DNA of 64,000 nucleotides from DASQPR01 sp963836785. GTDB taxonomy: Bacteria > Actinomycetota > Actinomycetes > Mycobacteriales > Micromonosporaceae. A program made the position numbers and the translations under genes. Within the stretch, counting starts at the first letter, position 1, and every line of letters starts with the position of its first letter. The stretch covers positions 1 through 64,000 of the forward strand of contig CAWIKW010000011.1 of assembly GCA_963836785.1 (NCBI GenBank). Reading direction: 5' to 3'. The notes under the pieces are model-generated. The model saw nothing but the letters and a program-made list of their open reading frames with translations. It searched no databases and was not told where the DNA came from. Below are positions 18,435 through 27,330 of this stretch, piece by piece.

Positions 18435-19163
18435 GTGACCGACGTACAGACGGACCCTCCGACGCCGACGAACCCGCCGCCGGAACCGTCGCCCAACTCG
18501 GCACCAGGTTCGGCGCCGAGCCACCGGCGCGGCCGCAAGAAGAGCTCGGGCAGCAGCTTCTGGAAGGAGCTGCCGATTCTTCTCGGCGCCGCCATCGTCG
18601 TCGCGCTGCTGGTCCGTACGTTCGTCCTGCAGACGTTCTACGTGCCGTCCGAGTCGATGGAGCACACGCTCAACATCAACGACCGGGTCCTTGTCAACAA
18701 GCTCGTCTACGACTTCCGCGATCCCAGTCGCGGTGAGGTGATCGTGTTCACGTCACCGCTGGATTGGCGTACGGCCGAAAATGAAAAGGACTTCGTCAAG
18801 CGCGTGATCGGCGTGCCGGGCGACCACGTGGTCTGCTGCGACGCGCGCGGTCGGTTGAGCGTGAACGGAGTGTCGATCGACGAGCCGTACCTCGACCGGG
18901 ACTACGGCAGCAATGCCCCGGCCAGTCCGGACAAGTTCAAGATCACGGTGCCGGCCGGGCGGCTGTGGGTGATGGGCGACAACCGGGTCGAGTCGGCCGA
19001 CTCGCGTTATCACTATGCTGCCGAACACAACATCACCGAGGCGACGATCCCGATATCGTCGGTGATCGGACGCGCGTTCGTGCTGTTCTGGCCGCCGGGC
19101 CGGGCCACGTGGCTGTCCGTGCCCAAGGGATTCGCGAACGTCCCGAACCCCACCGGCGGCTAA
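18435..19163 (+). CDS. lepB: Signal peptidase I
   Basis: About 242 residues. A Pro-rich cytosolic N-terminus (about 40 residues) precedes one membrane helix (LLGAAIVVALLVRTFVLQ). The catalytic Ser is S74 in VPSESMEHTL and the general-base Lys is K122 in KDFVKRVIGVPGD; box E is GDNRVESADSR. It cleaves signal peptides from secreted proteins at the outer face of the membrane. Start GTG 18435. It follows mraY by 134 bases. Confidence 0.95.
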   Translation: MTDVQTDPPTPTNPPPEPSPNSAPGSAPSHRRGRKKSSGSSFWKELPILLGAAIVVALLVRTFVLQTFYVPSESMEHTLNINDRVLVNKLVYDFRDPSRGEVIVFTSPLDWRTAENEKDFVKRVIGVPGDHVVCCDARGRLSVNGVSIDEPYLDRDYGSNAPASPDKFKITVPAGRLWVMGDNRVESADSRYHYAAEHNITEATIPISSVIGRAFVLFWPPGRATWLSVPKGFANVPNPTGG

Positions 19164-19209
19164 GAGCGTCGGCCGGGCGGCACCGGACCGTCATCGCGGC
19201 GCCGGGCCG

Positions 19210-19890
19210 CTATTGACTAGTGATCACGCTGATCGCGATCGCCAGGACGGCCGCGTTGTAGAAGAAGCTGACCATCTCGTGGACGAGCACGTGCCATCGC
19301 ATCCGTCGGGTGATGACCTCGACGTCGGACGAGGCGAACGAGACGCCGAGGGTGATGGCGAAGTAGAGATAGTCGACCGTCGTGCCCAGTGCCTCCTCGG
19401 GGAACCGCAGATTGCGGCCCGGTTGGACACTGCTCGATTCGTCGTCGTCCAGCGAGCGGTAGAAACCGGCGTAGCCCACGTGCAGCAGCGTCCAGGCGCA
19501 GAAGACGACGAGCACGCCGAGTGTCTTGACCGTCGTGTCGCGTTCGTCGGTGCCGGGGTGCACGAGCACGTCGGACGCGGCGACCAGCCCGGTGAGGCTC
19601 GCAACGACGGTGAGCAGAAAGCTGAACTTCCGCCGGAGCTTGCGCCGCCACACCGCCTCCGGCCGCTCTTCGGCTCGCGGCTGGTCGCGTCCGTGCCGGA
19701 CGACCCAGAAACCGACCGACAGGTAGGTCAGAGCGACGAGAGCGAACAGCCCGAGGAGGTTGGTCTTGTACGTCGTGTCCTCGGCGCCGAAGACGTAGGC
19801 CAGTCCGATGAGCGCGAGCGCGATCTCGGCCACGCGCGCGAGCCAGACCGCCAGTACGGCTCGCCACGTCCTCGCCGGCCGATCGGACAT
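19210..19890 (-). CDS. DUF1345 membrane protein
   Basis: About 226 residues with five or six hydrophobic helices and the DUF1345 pattern (VALTYLSVGFWVV..., LLHVGYAGFYRSL..., TTVDYLYFAITLGVSF). Function is unknown; the family sits in the cytoplasmic membrane. ATG 19890 starts MSDRPARTW; the open frame upstream to 20088 is not supported. It is divergent from the NUDIX gene, 73 bases apart. Confidence 0.82.
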   Translation of the reverse strand: MSDRPARTWRAVLAVWLARVAEIALALIGLAYVFGAEDTTYKTNLLGLFALVALTYLSVGFWVVRHGRDQPRAEERPEAVWRRKLRRKFSFLLTVVASLTGLVAASDVLVHPGTDERDTTVKTLGVLVVFCAWTLLHVGYAGFYRSLDDDESSSVQPGRNLRFPEEALGTTVDYLYFAITLGVSFASSDVEVITRRMRWHVLVHEMVSFFYNAAVLAIAISVITSQ

Positions 19891-19963
19891 ATCGCCAGAA
19901 TATGGGCCGAGCGGAACACGGACGGCCAGACGGCGATCTCGGCCGATGTGGTGGGATGAGCCG

Positions 19964-20494
19964 GTGACGGATCCCCGCTGGACGGCTCTCCTTCCCGACG
20001 ACGGCTGGCCGATCGAGGAGCGCGAGGCCGTACGTGTCGTTGTGCTCGACACGGACGATCGGATACTGCTGTTCCGGACGTGGCACACCGGTCATCCTGG
20101 CCATTGGTGGGAGCTGCCCGGCGGCGGTGGCGAGCCCGGCGAGACCTATGTCGACACCGCGATCCGCGAGCTGCAGGAGGAGACCGGCATCGTCGTCGTA
20201 CCGGCGCAGGTGTCGAAGCCCACGTGGCGACGGACGGCGACGTTTCGTTACCGCCGGGCCCGCCGGCTTCAACATGAGCTGGTCGTGACCGCGCGGCTGG
20301 ACCATCGCGGCACCGAACCCGACGTGTCCGGACAGCTGGACTACGAACGCGAGGATTATTCGGCGAGCCTGTGGTGGCCGGTGGCCGAGGTTATCGCGAG
20401 CCGGGAGCGTTTCTACCCGGGCCGGTTGCCCGAATATCTGGCCGCTCACCTGCGCGGCGACGACATCGACGAGCCATTCGAGCTGTGGTCGTGA
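19964..20494 (+). CDS. NUDIX hydrolase
   Basis: About 176 residues with a complete NUDIX box (GGGGEPGETYVDTAI followed by RELQEETGI), the metal-binding loop-helix-loop that cleaves nucleoside diphosphates linked to another moiety. GTG 19964 is preferred because of a GGGATGA Shine-Dalgarno; an ATG at 19946 is possible. Substrate unknown. Confidence 0.88.
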   Translation: MTDPRWTALLPDDGWPIEEREAVRVVVLDTDDRILLFRTWHTGHPGHWWELPGGGGEPGETYVDTAIRELQEETGIVVVPAQVSKPTWRRTATFRYRRARRLQHELVVTARLDHRGTEPDVSGQLDYEREDYSASLWWPVAEVIASRERFYPGRLPEYLAAHLRGDDIDEPFELWS

Positions 20495-20515
20495 GGCCCT
20501 GGTCGAGGTCCGCGG

Positions 20516-21097
20516 TCAGAGCGCGCCCTGCGCGCGCCGGACGGGCTGATCTTGCCGGTACGCCGTGACGAGATCCTCCCGCGCCCGCGCGACGCGGGAT
20601 CTGATCGTGCCGACCGGACAACCGCACACCTCGGCCGCCTCGACGTAACTCAGCCCGAGCACCTGGGTGGCGATGAACGCCTCGCGCCGATCGGGAGCCA
20701 GCGTGTCGAGCAGATGCCGCAATGCGACCCCGTCATCGACCCCGGCCGTGCGTAACGTGCGCGGCGTGGCCGCGTTCGGATCGCGTGCGTCCAGCGATGT
20801 CGGGCGCGGCCGGCGTACGGCCGCCCGGACGTGATCGGCGGCGACGTTACGGGCGATAGCCAGCAGCCAGGTCCGAGCCGACGACCGGGCCGCAAACCGT
20901 GTCAGCGCCGGCAGTGCCCGTAGATAGGTCTCTTGCGCGAGATCGTCCACGTCGGCCGGCTGGCAGAGGTGGGCGAGGAAGCGGCGAACCGACCCCTGCG
21001 TCATCTCGACGAACGCCGACGCGGCGACGCGATCGCCGGCCTTCGCCGCGAGCGCGGCCCGGTTGACCGCGTCGTCGTCGTAGCCGGACTGGCTCAT
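20516..21097 (-). CDS. SigC-like ECF RNA polymerase sigma factor
   Basis: About 193 residues. Region 2 (DVDDLAQETYLRALPAL...SARTWLLAIARNVAADHVR) and region 4 (DRREAFIATQVLGLSYVEAAEVCGCPVGTIRSRVARAREDL) are complete. The region 4 wording closely matches mycobacterial SigC. It redirects RNA polymerase to stress or envelope promoters. Start ATG 21097. The divergent neighbour is a damaged zinc-finger membrane protein of the type that often acts as anti-sigma factor. Confidence 0.9.
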   Translation of the reverse strand: MSQSGYDDDAVNRAALAAKAGDRVAASAFVEMTQGSVRRFLAHLCQPADVDDLAQETYLRALPALTRFAARSSARTWLLAIARNVAADHVRAAVRRPRPTSLDARDPNAATPRTLRTAGVDDGVALRHLLDTLAPDRREAFIATQVLGLSYVEAAEVCGCPVGTIRSRVARAREDLVTAYRQDQPVRRAQGAL

Positions 21098-21252
21098 GAG
21101 GCTAGAGCGTAACGTGGGCCGATCCGCGGTTCCGAGCTGGCCGGACAACCGGTCGGCAGTGCGGTGGCGCGACCTGGCACGGCCACCGGACACCGCGAAC
21201 GAGCGAGCACGCTGGCGGGAACTTCTTGCCGCGACCGGACGACAACCGTGGT

Positions 21253-22067
21253 GTGACGTGTGCGATGTGGCGGGAGGCGCTGTCCGCCCGACTCGATGGA
21301 GAGGAATTCTCCGTCGAGTGGGACGGCGCCGGACGCATCGGGCTCGGCGCCGCACGCATCGGGCTGGCAATCGCATCGGACCCGGCGTCGCCCATGGAGT
21401 CAGGGCCGCCGACGTCGACGCGCACCTGGATGCCTGCGACGCGTGCCAGCGGTGGTACGAAGATGCCGCGTTCATCACCCGTCTGGCCCGGGTCGACGTC
21501 GGCTCCGGTGCGATCGGCGGGATTCCGGACAGCGTGCTCGAAGCAACCCCGCGTCCCACCCGGGCTCGGCTCGCCAACGTTCTGCGCGTGGTGCTCGCGC
21601 TGCTGGGGGCGGGTCAGATCCTGCTTGCGATCGCGCAACTGGCCGGCCCGATGGGCGCCGACGGTGCCGCGCTCATGCACATGACGCACGAATTCACCGC
21701 ATGGAACGCCGCGATCGGGGCGAGCTTCCTGTTCATCGCCTGGCGACGTACGCGACCGGCGGCGCTGCTGCCGCTACTCACGGCATTTGTCGGTGTTCTC
21801 ACGGTGTTGAGCGTGGACGACATCGTGCACGGCGACGTGAGCGCCGGACGACTGGGCACGCACGCGCTGCTGCTCGCCGGCTACGTGGTTGTCATCGCGA
21901 TGTCGCGACCGTCGCTGAGCTTCGATGCGCCGCCCGGCCTGCGGCAGCGGAGCCGCGCGTCGGCCTGGCGCCTCGGCGATCACGACGAGGTGGAACGCGA
22001 TGCACCGTCACGGGCGGACACACCCAACTCGCCGGCGGCCTCCGCCGAGCGGCGACGGGCCGCCTAG
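21253..22067 (+). pseudogene. zf-HC2 membrane protein (putative anti-sigma factor), frameshifted
   Basis: The N-terminus MTCAMWREALSARLDGEE (GTG 21253) is in one frame, while the zinc-binding HLDACDACQRWYEDA (HxxxCxxC) and four membrane helices continue in another to the stop at 22067. The frame change falls between about 21305 and 21405, where a roughly 100-bp stretch with a duplicated CGCATCGGGCT motif separates two parts that normally join directly. This looks like a short insertion that shifted the frame, or a sequence error. If intact, the product would be a membrane-bound anti-sigma factor for the divergent ECF gene. Confidence 0.7.
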
Positions 22068-22095
22068 GTCGGCGACTCGCGGGCATACTGGGTCG

Positions 22096-22443
22096 ATGGA
22101 TCTCGACGAAGCGCGCGACCGGCTACGCAAGCTCCGTCCCCGCCTCGACGCGATCGTCGAAGTCCGGGCCGACCTGGCCGAACTCCGTGCCGATCTGGAG
22201 GCGGTCGGCCGCAGCGCGCGCGGCGGAATCGCCGAGGTCAAGGCGTTCGAGGCCCGGCTGTACGCCGAGCTGGAAGCGATCTCCGAGTCGGGTACGCAGG
22301 TCAAGGGTTACGCCCCGCTGCTCCTCGACTTCCCGGGCGAGCGCGACAACGTCCACGTCTTGTGGTGCTGGCTCGAAGGCGACGACGACATCCGCTGGTA
22401 TCACCGGGAGGATTGCGGGTTCGCCGGTCGACGACCGGTCTAG
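22096..22443 (+). CDS. DUF2203 family protein
   Basis: About 115 residues. A helical N-terminal half (RLRKLRPRLDAIVEVRADLAELRADLEA) is followed by the DUF2203 C-terminal core (LLLDFPGERDNVHVLWCWLEGDDDIRWYHREDCGFAGRRPV). Function unknown. ATG 22096. Its stop overlaps the end of the convergent folC gene by four bases. Confidence 0.85.
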   Translation: MDLDEARDRLRKLRPRLDAIVEVRADLAELRADLEAVGRSARGGIAEVKAFEARLYAELEAISESGTQVKGYAPLLLDFPGERDNVHVLWCWLEGDDDIRWYHREDCGFAGRRPV

Positions 22444-23747
22444 CCTTCGGCGGCCAACTCACCGTGTACGGCACCGACGAGGTAGAGCGATCCGGTGACG
22501 AGGACAGCACCGGCCGGTCCGGCGAGATCGCGAGCCCGTGCGACCGCGCGCAGCCAATCGGGCTCGATGTGCACCGCCGATGCGGTGTCGGGCAGAGCGG
22601 CCGCCACATCCCCGGCCGGACAGGCGTCGCCGGAGGGTGGCTGCGTACACACAATGTGGTCGAAGCGCTCGGGGCGCAGCGCCGCGAGCAGGGCGGCCGG
22701 CGTTCGGCTGCCGCGCACGCCCACGACCAGCACCCTCGGTCGTGCGTCGGCCAACTCCTCGTCGACGGTGCTGGCGAGCGCGGCCGCGCCGGCTGGATTG
22801 TGTGCGCCGTCGACGATGACGGTCGGGTTCTGCCCGACGAGGTCCCAGCGGCCACCGACGCGCGTGGTAGCGAACACCGAGTCGATCGCCGATCGCACGA
22901 CCGGAGTGCCGTGACGCGCAACGAGGTAGGCGTCGACAGCGGCCAGCGCGGTTGCGGCATTCGAGCATTGATATGCCCCCGCCGCACCGATCGGCACCCC
23001 ATGCCGTGTCCCCCACGGTGTCCACAGATCGGCGTACGTGCCGGCCGGTGTCCGGCTCCGATTGCGGGATCCGTAGTCGTCGCCGATGCGCAGCACGCGG
23101 CCCGGTCGGGCGGCCGCCCATGCCTCGTCGAGTGAGGGATCCGGCTCACCCAGCACAAGCGTGGCCCCGGGCCGTACGATTCCCGACTTCTCCGCCGCGA
23201 TGTGCGCGCGCGTCGGGCCGGCCCGCTCGGCGTGCTCGATCTCGATGTTGGTGACGACGGCGATCTCGGCATCGATCACGTTGGTGGCGTCGAAACGCCC
23301 GAGCGCGCCGACTTCGATGACCGCCACGTCGACGTCCGCCTCGGCCAGCAGGACATACGCGGATGCCGTCACCAACTCGAACCAGCTGTGATCAACGCCC
23401 GCCGGCGCGGCTTTCACGATGCGGGCAACCGCGTCCGCCATCCGGTCGTCGTCGATGGCCCGGCCGTCGATCCGAACGCGCTCGGTGATGTTGTGCAGGT
23501 GTGGGCTGGTATATGTGCCGACGCGGAGACCGGTCGCGGCCAGTAGCGCGGCTGTGTACGCGACGGTCGAGCCCTTGCCGTTCGTCCCGGTGATGTGGAT
23601 CGACGGAAACGTCCGCTGGGGCTGGCCGAGCGCCTCGACGAGCCCGCGCATGCGGTCCAACGTCCGCTTGCGGGGAGTCGGCGGGCCGACCGCGAGGGTG
23701 TCGAGGTAGCGCCAGACATCGCGGCCGTCGAATGCCGGATCGGTCAT
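22440..23747 (-). CDS. folC: Folylpolyglutamate synthase/dihydrofolate synthase
   Basis: About 435 residues, Mur-ligase fold. The P-loop is ITGTNGKGSTVAY (residues 52-64), with the SPHLHNITERVRIDG signature and EVGALGRFDATNV after it, and GAHNPAGA in the C-terminal domain. The enzyme adds glutamate to (dihydro)folate. ATG 23747 overlaps the dedA stop by four bases (ATGA), so the two are translationally coupled. Confidence 0.93.
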   Translation of the reverse strand: MTDPAFDGRDVWRYLDTLAVGPPTPRKRTLDRMRGLVEALGQPQRTFPSIHITGTNGKGSTVAYTAALLAATGLRVGTYTSPHLHNITERVRIDGRAIDDDRMADAVARIVKAAPAGVDHSWFELVTASAYVLLAEADVDVAVIEVGALGRFDATNVIDAEIAVVTNIEIEHAERAGPTRAHIAAEKSGIVRPGATLVLGEPDPSLDEAWAAARPGRVLRIGDDYGSRNRSRTPAGTYADLWTPWGTRHGVPIGAAGAYQCSNAATALAAVDAYLVARHGTPVVRSAIDSVFATTRVGGRWDLVGQNPTVIVDGAHNPAGAAALASTVDEELADARPRVLVVGVRGSRTPAALLAALRPERFDHIVCTQPPSGDACPAGDVAAALPDTASAVHIEPDWLRAVARARDLAGPAGAVLVTGSLYLVGAVHGELAAEG

Positions 23748-24409
23748 GTGACCGCTCCGCCTCGCCCGGTGGCCGCGGTCTCGGCCTGGCCGTCGATCGC
23801 GTCGGCGAACTCGCGACGCGCTCGACGTCGAATGATCAACGTGGTCGCGATGCCGGCGACGATCGCCATCACCAGCGCGATCCAGCTGAAACGCGACAGC
23901 CACGTCTCCGCGACCGTACCGATGTAGTAGATCAGCACCGCCGTACCGCTCGCCCAGATCACTCCACCAGAGGCGTTCGCGGCGAGGAATTTCCAGTACG
24001 GCACGCGCAGCGCTCCAGCGAGCGGTCCGGCGAAGATGCGCAGCAACGCGATGAAGCGGCCGAAGAAGATGGCCGCGACACCCCACCGCTGGAACGTCTG
24101 CTCGGCCTTCGCCAGCTGCGTGGGGCCCATGTGTCGCGGAAAGCGCCGGCCGAGACGCTCGAGGAACGGTCGGCCGCCGCGGTGGCCGATCCAGTATCCA
24201 ACGGAGTCGCCGATGATCGCACCGAGCGACGCGGCGACCGCCACCCACCAGATGTCGGCATAGCCCGACACGGCAAGCAGCGACGCGGCGACGAGCGCGA
24301 TCTCTCCCGGAACTGGGATGCCCATGCTCTCGACGCCGATGACCGATGCCACGATCACATACATCAGACCGGGGGGCACGCTGGACAACCACTGCTGGAC
24401 CGTCTCCAC
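23744..24409 (-). CDS. DedA-family membrane protein
   Basis: About 221 residues with the DedA signature (ESMGIPVPGE, GDSVGYWIGHRGGR, FFGRFIALLRIFAGPLAG) and about five membrane helices. The family is implicated in undecaprenyl-phosphate or phospholipid flipping. GTG 24409 has a strong GGAGGGG Shine-Dalgarno and is preferred over the ATG at 24502. The gene is coupled to folC by an ATGA overlap. Confidence 0.9.
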   Translation of the reverse strand: METVQQWLSSVPPGLMYVIVASVIGVESMGIPVPGEIALVAASLLAVSGYADIWWVAVAASLGAIIGDSVGYWIGHRGGRPFLERLGRRFPRHMGPTQLAKAEQTFQRWGVAAIFFGRFIALLRIFAGPLAGALRVPYWKFLAANASGGVIWASGTAVLIYYIGTVAETWLSRFSWIALVMAIVAGIATTLIIRRRARREFADAIDGQAETAATGRGGAVT

Positions 24410-24559
24410 TAACCCCTCCGCCCGCGGGAGCCGTCGCCTTGACCGTACCCTGACCGGCTGGTTCGCAGGATTTCCGCGCGCGTACGCCGTGATCGGGGCC
24501 ACCCCATGGTGCGAACCCCTCGGCGGCGCGGGCTTCGCCCGCCAGGACCTCGCCCGGCG

Positions 24560-25330
24560 CTAGATCGTCGCCCCAGCGAAGTGATCAAGGAGCAGCCCGG
24601 TGACGATGTCAGCGGATTCGAGAGCCGACATGTGCGCACCCGGGATCACCTCGAAGCGGCTGCCCGGCACGGCATCGGCGATGACTCGCCCGTGATCGGG
24701 CGGCGTCGAAGGGTCGTCGACGGCCGATACCACGAGCGTCGTTGCGCTGATCTTCGACAATTCGGCCCGCTGATCCATCGCGCCGATGGCCGCGCAGCAT
24801 CCGGCGTACCCGATCGGTGGCGTACCCGTGAGCATGTCGCGAGCCTCGGCCACAACGTCGGGTGACTGCTCGGCGAATGTCGGGGTAAACCAGCGGCCGA
24901 TCCCGACGTCGGCGATCGCATCCATGCCGTCGGTTAACACCGTCTCGGCCCGCGTCGTCCATTGTTCGGCCGGCGGCATGTGGGCCGACGTACAGACAAG
25001 GGCGAGCCGGCCGACGCGCTCGGGCGCATGGATCGCGAGCCACATGCCGAGCATGCCGCCGAGCGAGAGGCCGGCATAGTGCACGCGTTCGCCCGGCGCG
25101 ACCGCGTCGAGCAGTTCGAGCAGGTCGGCACCCAGGTCATCCAGTGCGTACGGCCCGGGCGGCACAGCCGACTCGCCGTGGCCTCGGTGGTCGTAGCGGA
25201 GCACGCGAAGGTGCTGACTCAGCGGCTCGACCTGGATTCGCCACATCGCCCGCGTCGTGCCCAACGAGGAGCCCATGACGAGCAACGGCCCCTCGTCCGG
25301 GCCGTCGACCTGCCAACCAAGGTCCGCCAT
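24560..25330 (-). CDS. Alpha/beta hydrolase (3-oxoadipate enol-lactonase-like)
   Basis: About 256 residues. The nucleophile elbow GLSLGGML carries the catalytic Ser; the Asp is in SAVDDPSTP and the His in IPGAHMSAL. The overall pattern resembles PcaD enol-lactonases, but no pca genes are nearby, so a general esterase or lactonase is equally likely. ATG 25330 has a GGAGGGG Shine-Dalgarno. Confidence 0.88.
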   Translation of the reverse strand: MADLGWQVDGPDEGPLLVMGSSLGTTRAMWRIQVEPLSQHLRVLRYDHRGHGESAVPPGPYALDDLGADLLELLDAVAPGERVHYAGLSLGGMLGMWLAIHAPERVGRLALVCTSAHMPPAEQWTTRAETVLTDGMDAIADVGIGRWFTPTFAEQSPDVVAEARDMLTGTPPIGYAGCCAAIGAMDQRAELSKISATTLVVSAVDDPSTPPDHGRVIADAVPGSRFEVIPGAHMSALESADIVTGLLLDHFAGATI

Positions 25331-25543
25331 CGCCCCTCCTGCCCGTACACGTGATGCTTGGTCCACATCGCTCCTGCCGGACGCGAGTGTCCGATCATGC
25401 TCCGCCAGCCTAGTCGTGACTCCGATGGTCGCGCCGCGTCCACACCGGTCTCGGTCGAGGGGGCGGGCCATCGAACGCGGCCGATACGGCGGTCACCGAG
25501 GTCGAGCTCTGCGACCGCCACTTCTTCGCGCCATTGAGCCGTC

Positions 25544-25594
25544 CGGCCGGGTCATTTGCTCGGTCGGGTCATTCGCTCGGTCGGGTCATTTGTG
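25544..25594. repeat. 17-bp tandem repeat, three copies
   Basis: Units CGGYCGGGTCATTYGCT start at 25544, 25561 and 25578. They lie in the roughly 300-bp gap between the TIGR03083 gene's end and the hydrolase start; nothing else is recognised there. Confidence 0.75.
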
Positions 25595-25628
25595 AGGGCG
25601 CTCCGCCAGCGGCGTGCCGGCTGACCCG

Positions 25629-26249
25629 CTATGGGCGAGACCGCAGCACGTCGACGCCAGGCCCGCTGAGATCGTCCAGCGCCGCCTTGCGACCGGTCAT
25701 CGCCATCACGAGCGCGATGGCCGGACCGCTCGCCTCCGGGCCGGAGCCATGCGACCAGTCGGTGTCCGTCGCCCGCAATGTCACGCCCTCGATCCGCTTC
25801 TTTGCGCCGATCAGCAGGTTCGAGCCGCTGTAGAAGTCGGCCACCGTGACGACGTGCTCGACTGGATGCGGCCGGTAGGTGCCGAGCGAGCGGAAGATGT
25901 CCTCACCGTGCACGACGGTTTCGCCGAGCCACGACGGCGCCGGCCCGGGTGGTGCCGAGCGTGAATCGATCAGCGACCGATAGGTCTCGGTGAGCTCAGC
26001 GTCCGACTTGCCGGCCTCGACGCCGGCGATCTTCTTGGCCGTCATCGACTGGAAGCTGAAACCGCTGCCGATCATTGCGCCAAAGAACTTCGGCGGCGTC
26101 ATCTGCGCTGTCGCGATCATGTGAGCCACGACGTCGCGCACGGCCCACTTACTTGCGAGCGACCGTCCGTCCCACGCGCTCGCGGGCAAGCTCGCCAATG
26201 CATCGGCAAACGATGCGCGCTCCGACTTGATCATGTCCCAGGTGCTCAT
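25629..26249 (-). CDS. TIGR03083 family protein (mycothiol-dependent maleylpyruvate-isomerase-like, DinB fold)
   Basis: About 206 residues. The N-terminal WDMIKSERASFADALASL...AVRDVVAHMIATAQM matches the four-helix DinB/MDMPI bundle with a metal-binding His (VVAHM), and VVHGEDIFRSLG gives the second His region. Most members are of unknown function; some use mycothiol. ATG 26249 is chosen over the longer frame to 26327. Confidence 0.85.
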   Translation of the reverse strand: MSTWDMIKSERASFADALASLPASAWDGRSLASKWAVRDVVAHMIATAQMTPPKFFGAMIGSGFSFQSMTAKKIAGVEAGKSDAELTETYRSLIDSRSAPPGPAPSWLGETVVHGEDIFRSLGTYRPHPVEHVVTVADFYSGSNLLIGAKKRIEGVTLRATDTDWSHGSGPEASGPAIALVMAMTGRKAALDDLSGPGVDVLRSRP

Positions 26250-26379
26250 GTGGTCTGCCTCAATCGATAGGAATGCGCCCGTCTCGCCATTGTCGGCCGA
26301 ACCGAACAGCGATGCGCACGGACGCACCGCGTGTCGGCCGCCATGGCACGTTTGCCGCCGCCGAGTCCGCGCCGCGGAC

Positions 26380-26431
26380 GCGTCAGCGCGGCGGGCGCGT
26401 CAGCGCGGCGGCGCGTCAGCGCGGGCGGGCG
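26380..26431. repeat. 16/17-bp GC-only tandem repeat
   Basis: GCGTCAGCGCGGCGG recurs at 26380, 26397 and 26413 inside an extremely GC-rich stretch (26353-26455). The rest of this intergenic region, 26250-26563, has no gene. Confidence 0.7.
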
Positions 26432-26456
26432 CGAGGCGGGCGGGCGGGCGGGCGAG

Positions 26457-26509
26457 TTGTACGGAACTTGGCCGCCGAAGCGGACCCGGGGCGCCCAACT
26501 TCCGTACAA
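26457..26509. terminator. Long imperfect hairpin downstream of the DUF429 gene
   Basis: Two 20-base arms (26457-26476 and 26490-26509) pair at 18 of 20 positions around a 13-base loop, 55 bases after the stop of the minus-strand DUF429 gene. It may be a terminator or the trace of a small inverted-repeat element. Confidence 0.6.
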
Positions 26510-26563
26510 ATCCGAGCGCCGGGAGTCCGCCTGCCGGGCGCTGACCGCCGAGCGGCGCACCGA

Positions 26564-27322
26564 TCAGATCAAATGCTCAAGATCGTGAGTCGGTACGTGG
26601 ATCCAGCCTTCGACAGCGGCGACGGCAAGGTCGCCCGCACCCGGTCCGGCGGTCAGACCCAGAGCCGCCGCGCGCGTCACGAGCGCCGCGACGACCGCAT
26701 CGAACACGTGATCGCTGCGGCGGCATTGCTCCCACGCGTCGGTCGACAGCTGCAACCAAGGCGCCGCCGATTGAAGGGCGTCCACCAGCGCCGCCAGAGC
26801 CGCGGTGGCCCGGGCCCGGTCGGCCTTGTAGCCAGCGGTCGCGAGGCCCCAGCGGCGCATCGCCGCGGCCGGGTAGACCTCGGCGACCACTCCGGCACCA
26901 GATCGGTCGGGCCTGGTCGTCGGGCTCGGCGGTTCGAACGCGTCGATCAGCAACGCACATCGCAGGGCGACCACGCCGATCCGGTCCGTCGACACACTCA
27001 GCGGTCGCGTTCCCGACGCCGCGATGATCTCATCGGTCCGGCGGTAGACGAGACGGCGACGATAAGCGATCGGGTCGGTCGCACCGCGACCCGGCCAGGC
27101 GCCGCCAGCACGGTGCGCCGCCACCGCGTCGACGAACTCGACCGGCCATCCGAGTGGGCAGTCGATGCCGACCCGGTCCGCACCTCGCATGAGGCCCAGT
27201 AGCGCGTCGTCGTCCAGGGGCGGCGGGTACACCTCGCCCTGTGCGGCTCCGTCCTGCCACGAGATCGCGCAGCCGGCCGTACGAGCCGGTGCCGCCGCGA
27301 GGTCGATGCCCAACGTACGCAT
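26564..27322 (-). CDS. DUF429 family protein (RNase-H-like fold)
   Basis: About 252 residues. It starts MRTLGIDLAAAP, the first acidic strand of the RNase-H-like fold, and has the DUF429 IDCPLGWP and RRTDEII motifs and a late SDHVFDAVVAAL acidic helix. Predicted nuclease-like, function unknown. ATG 27322. The methyltransferase upstream ends eight bases before it, so the two probably form an operon. Confidence 0.85.
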   Translation of the reverse strand: MRTLGIDLAAAPARTAGCAISWQDGAAQGEVYPPPLDDDALLGLMRGADRVGIDCPLGWPVEFVDAVAAHRAGGAWPGRGATDPIAYRRRLVYRRTDEIIAASGTRPLSVSTDRIGVVALRCALLIDAFEPPSPTTRPDRSGAGVVAEVYPAAAMRRWGLATAGYKADRARATAALAALVDALQSAAPWLQLSTDAWEQCRRSDHVFDAVVAALVTRAAALGLTAGPGAGDLAVAAVEGWIHVPTHDLEHLI

Positions 27323-27330
27323 TCTCGTGT

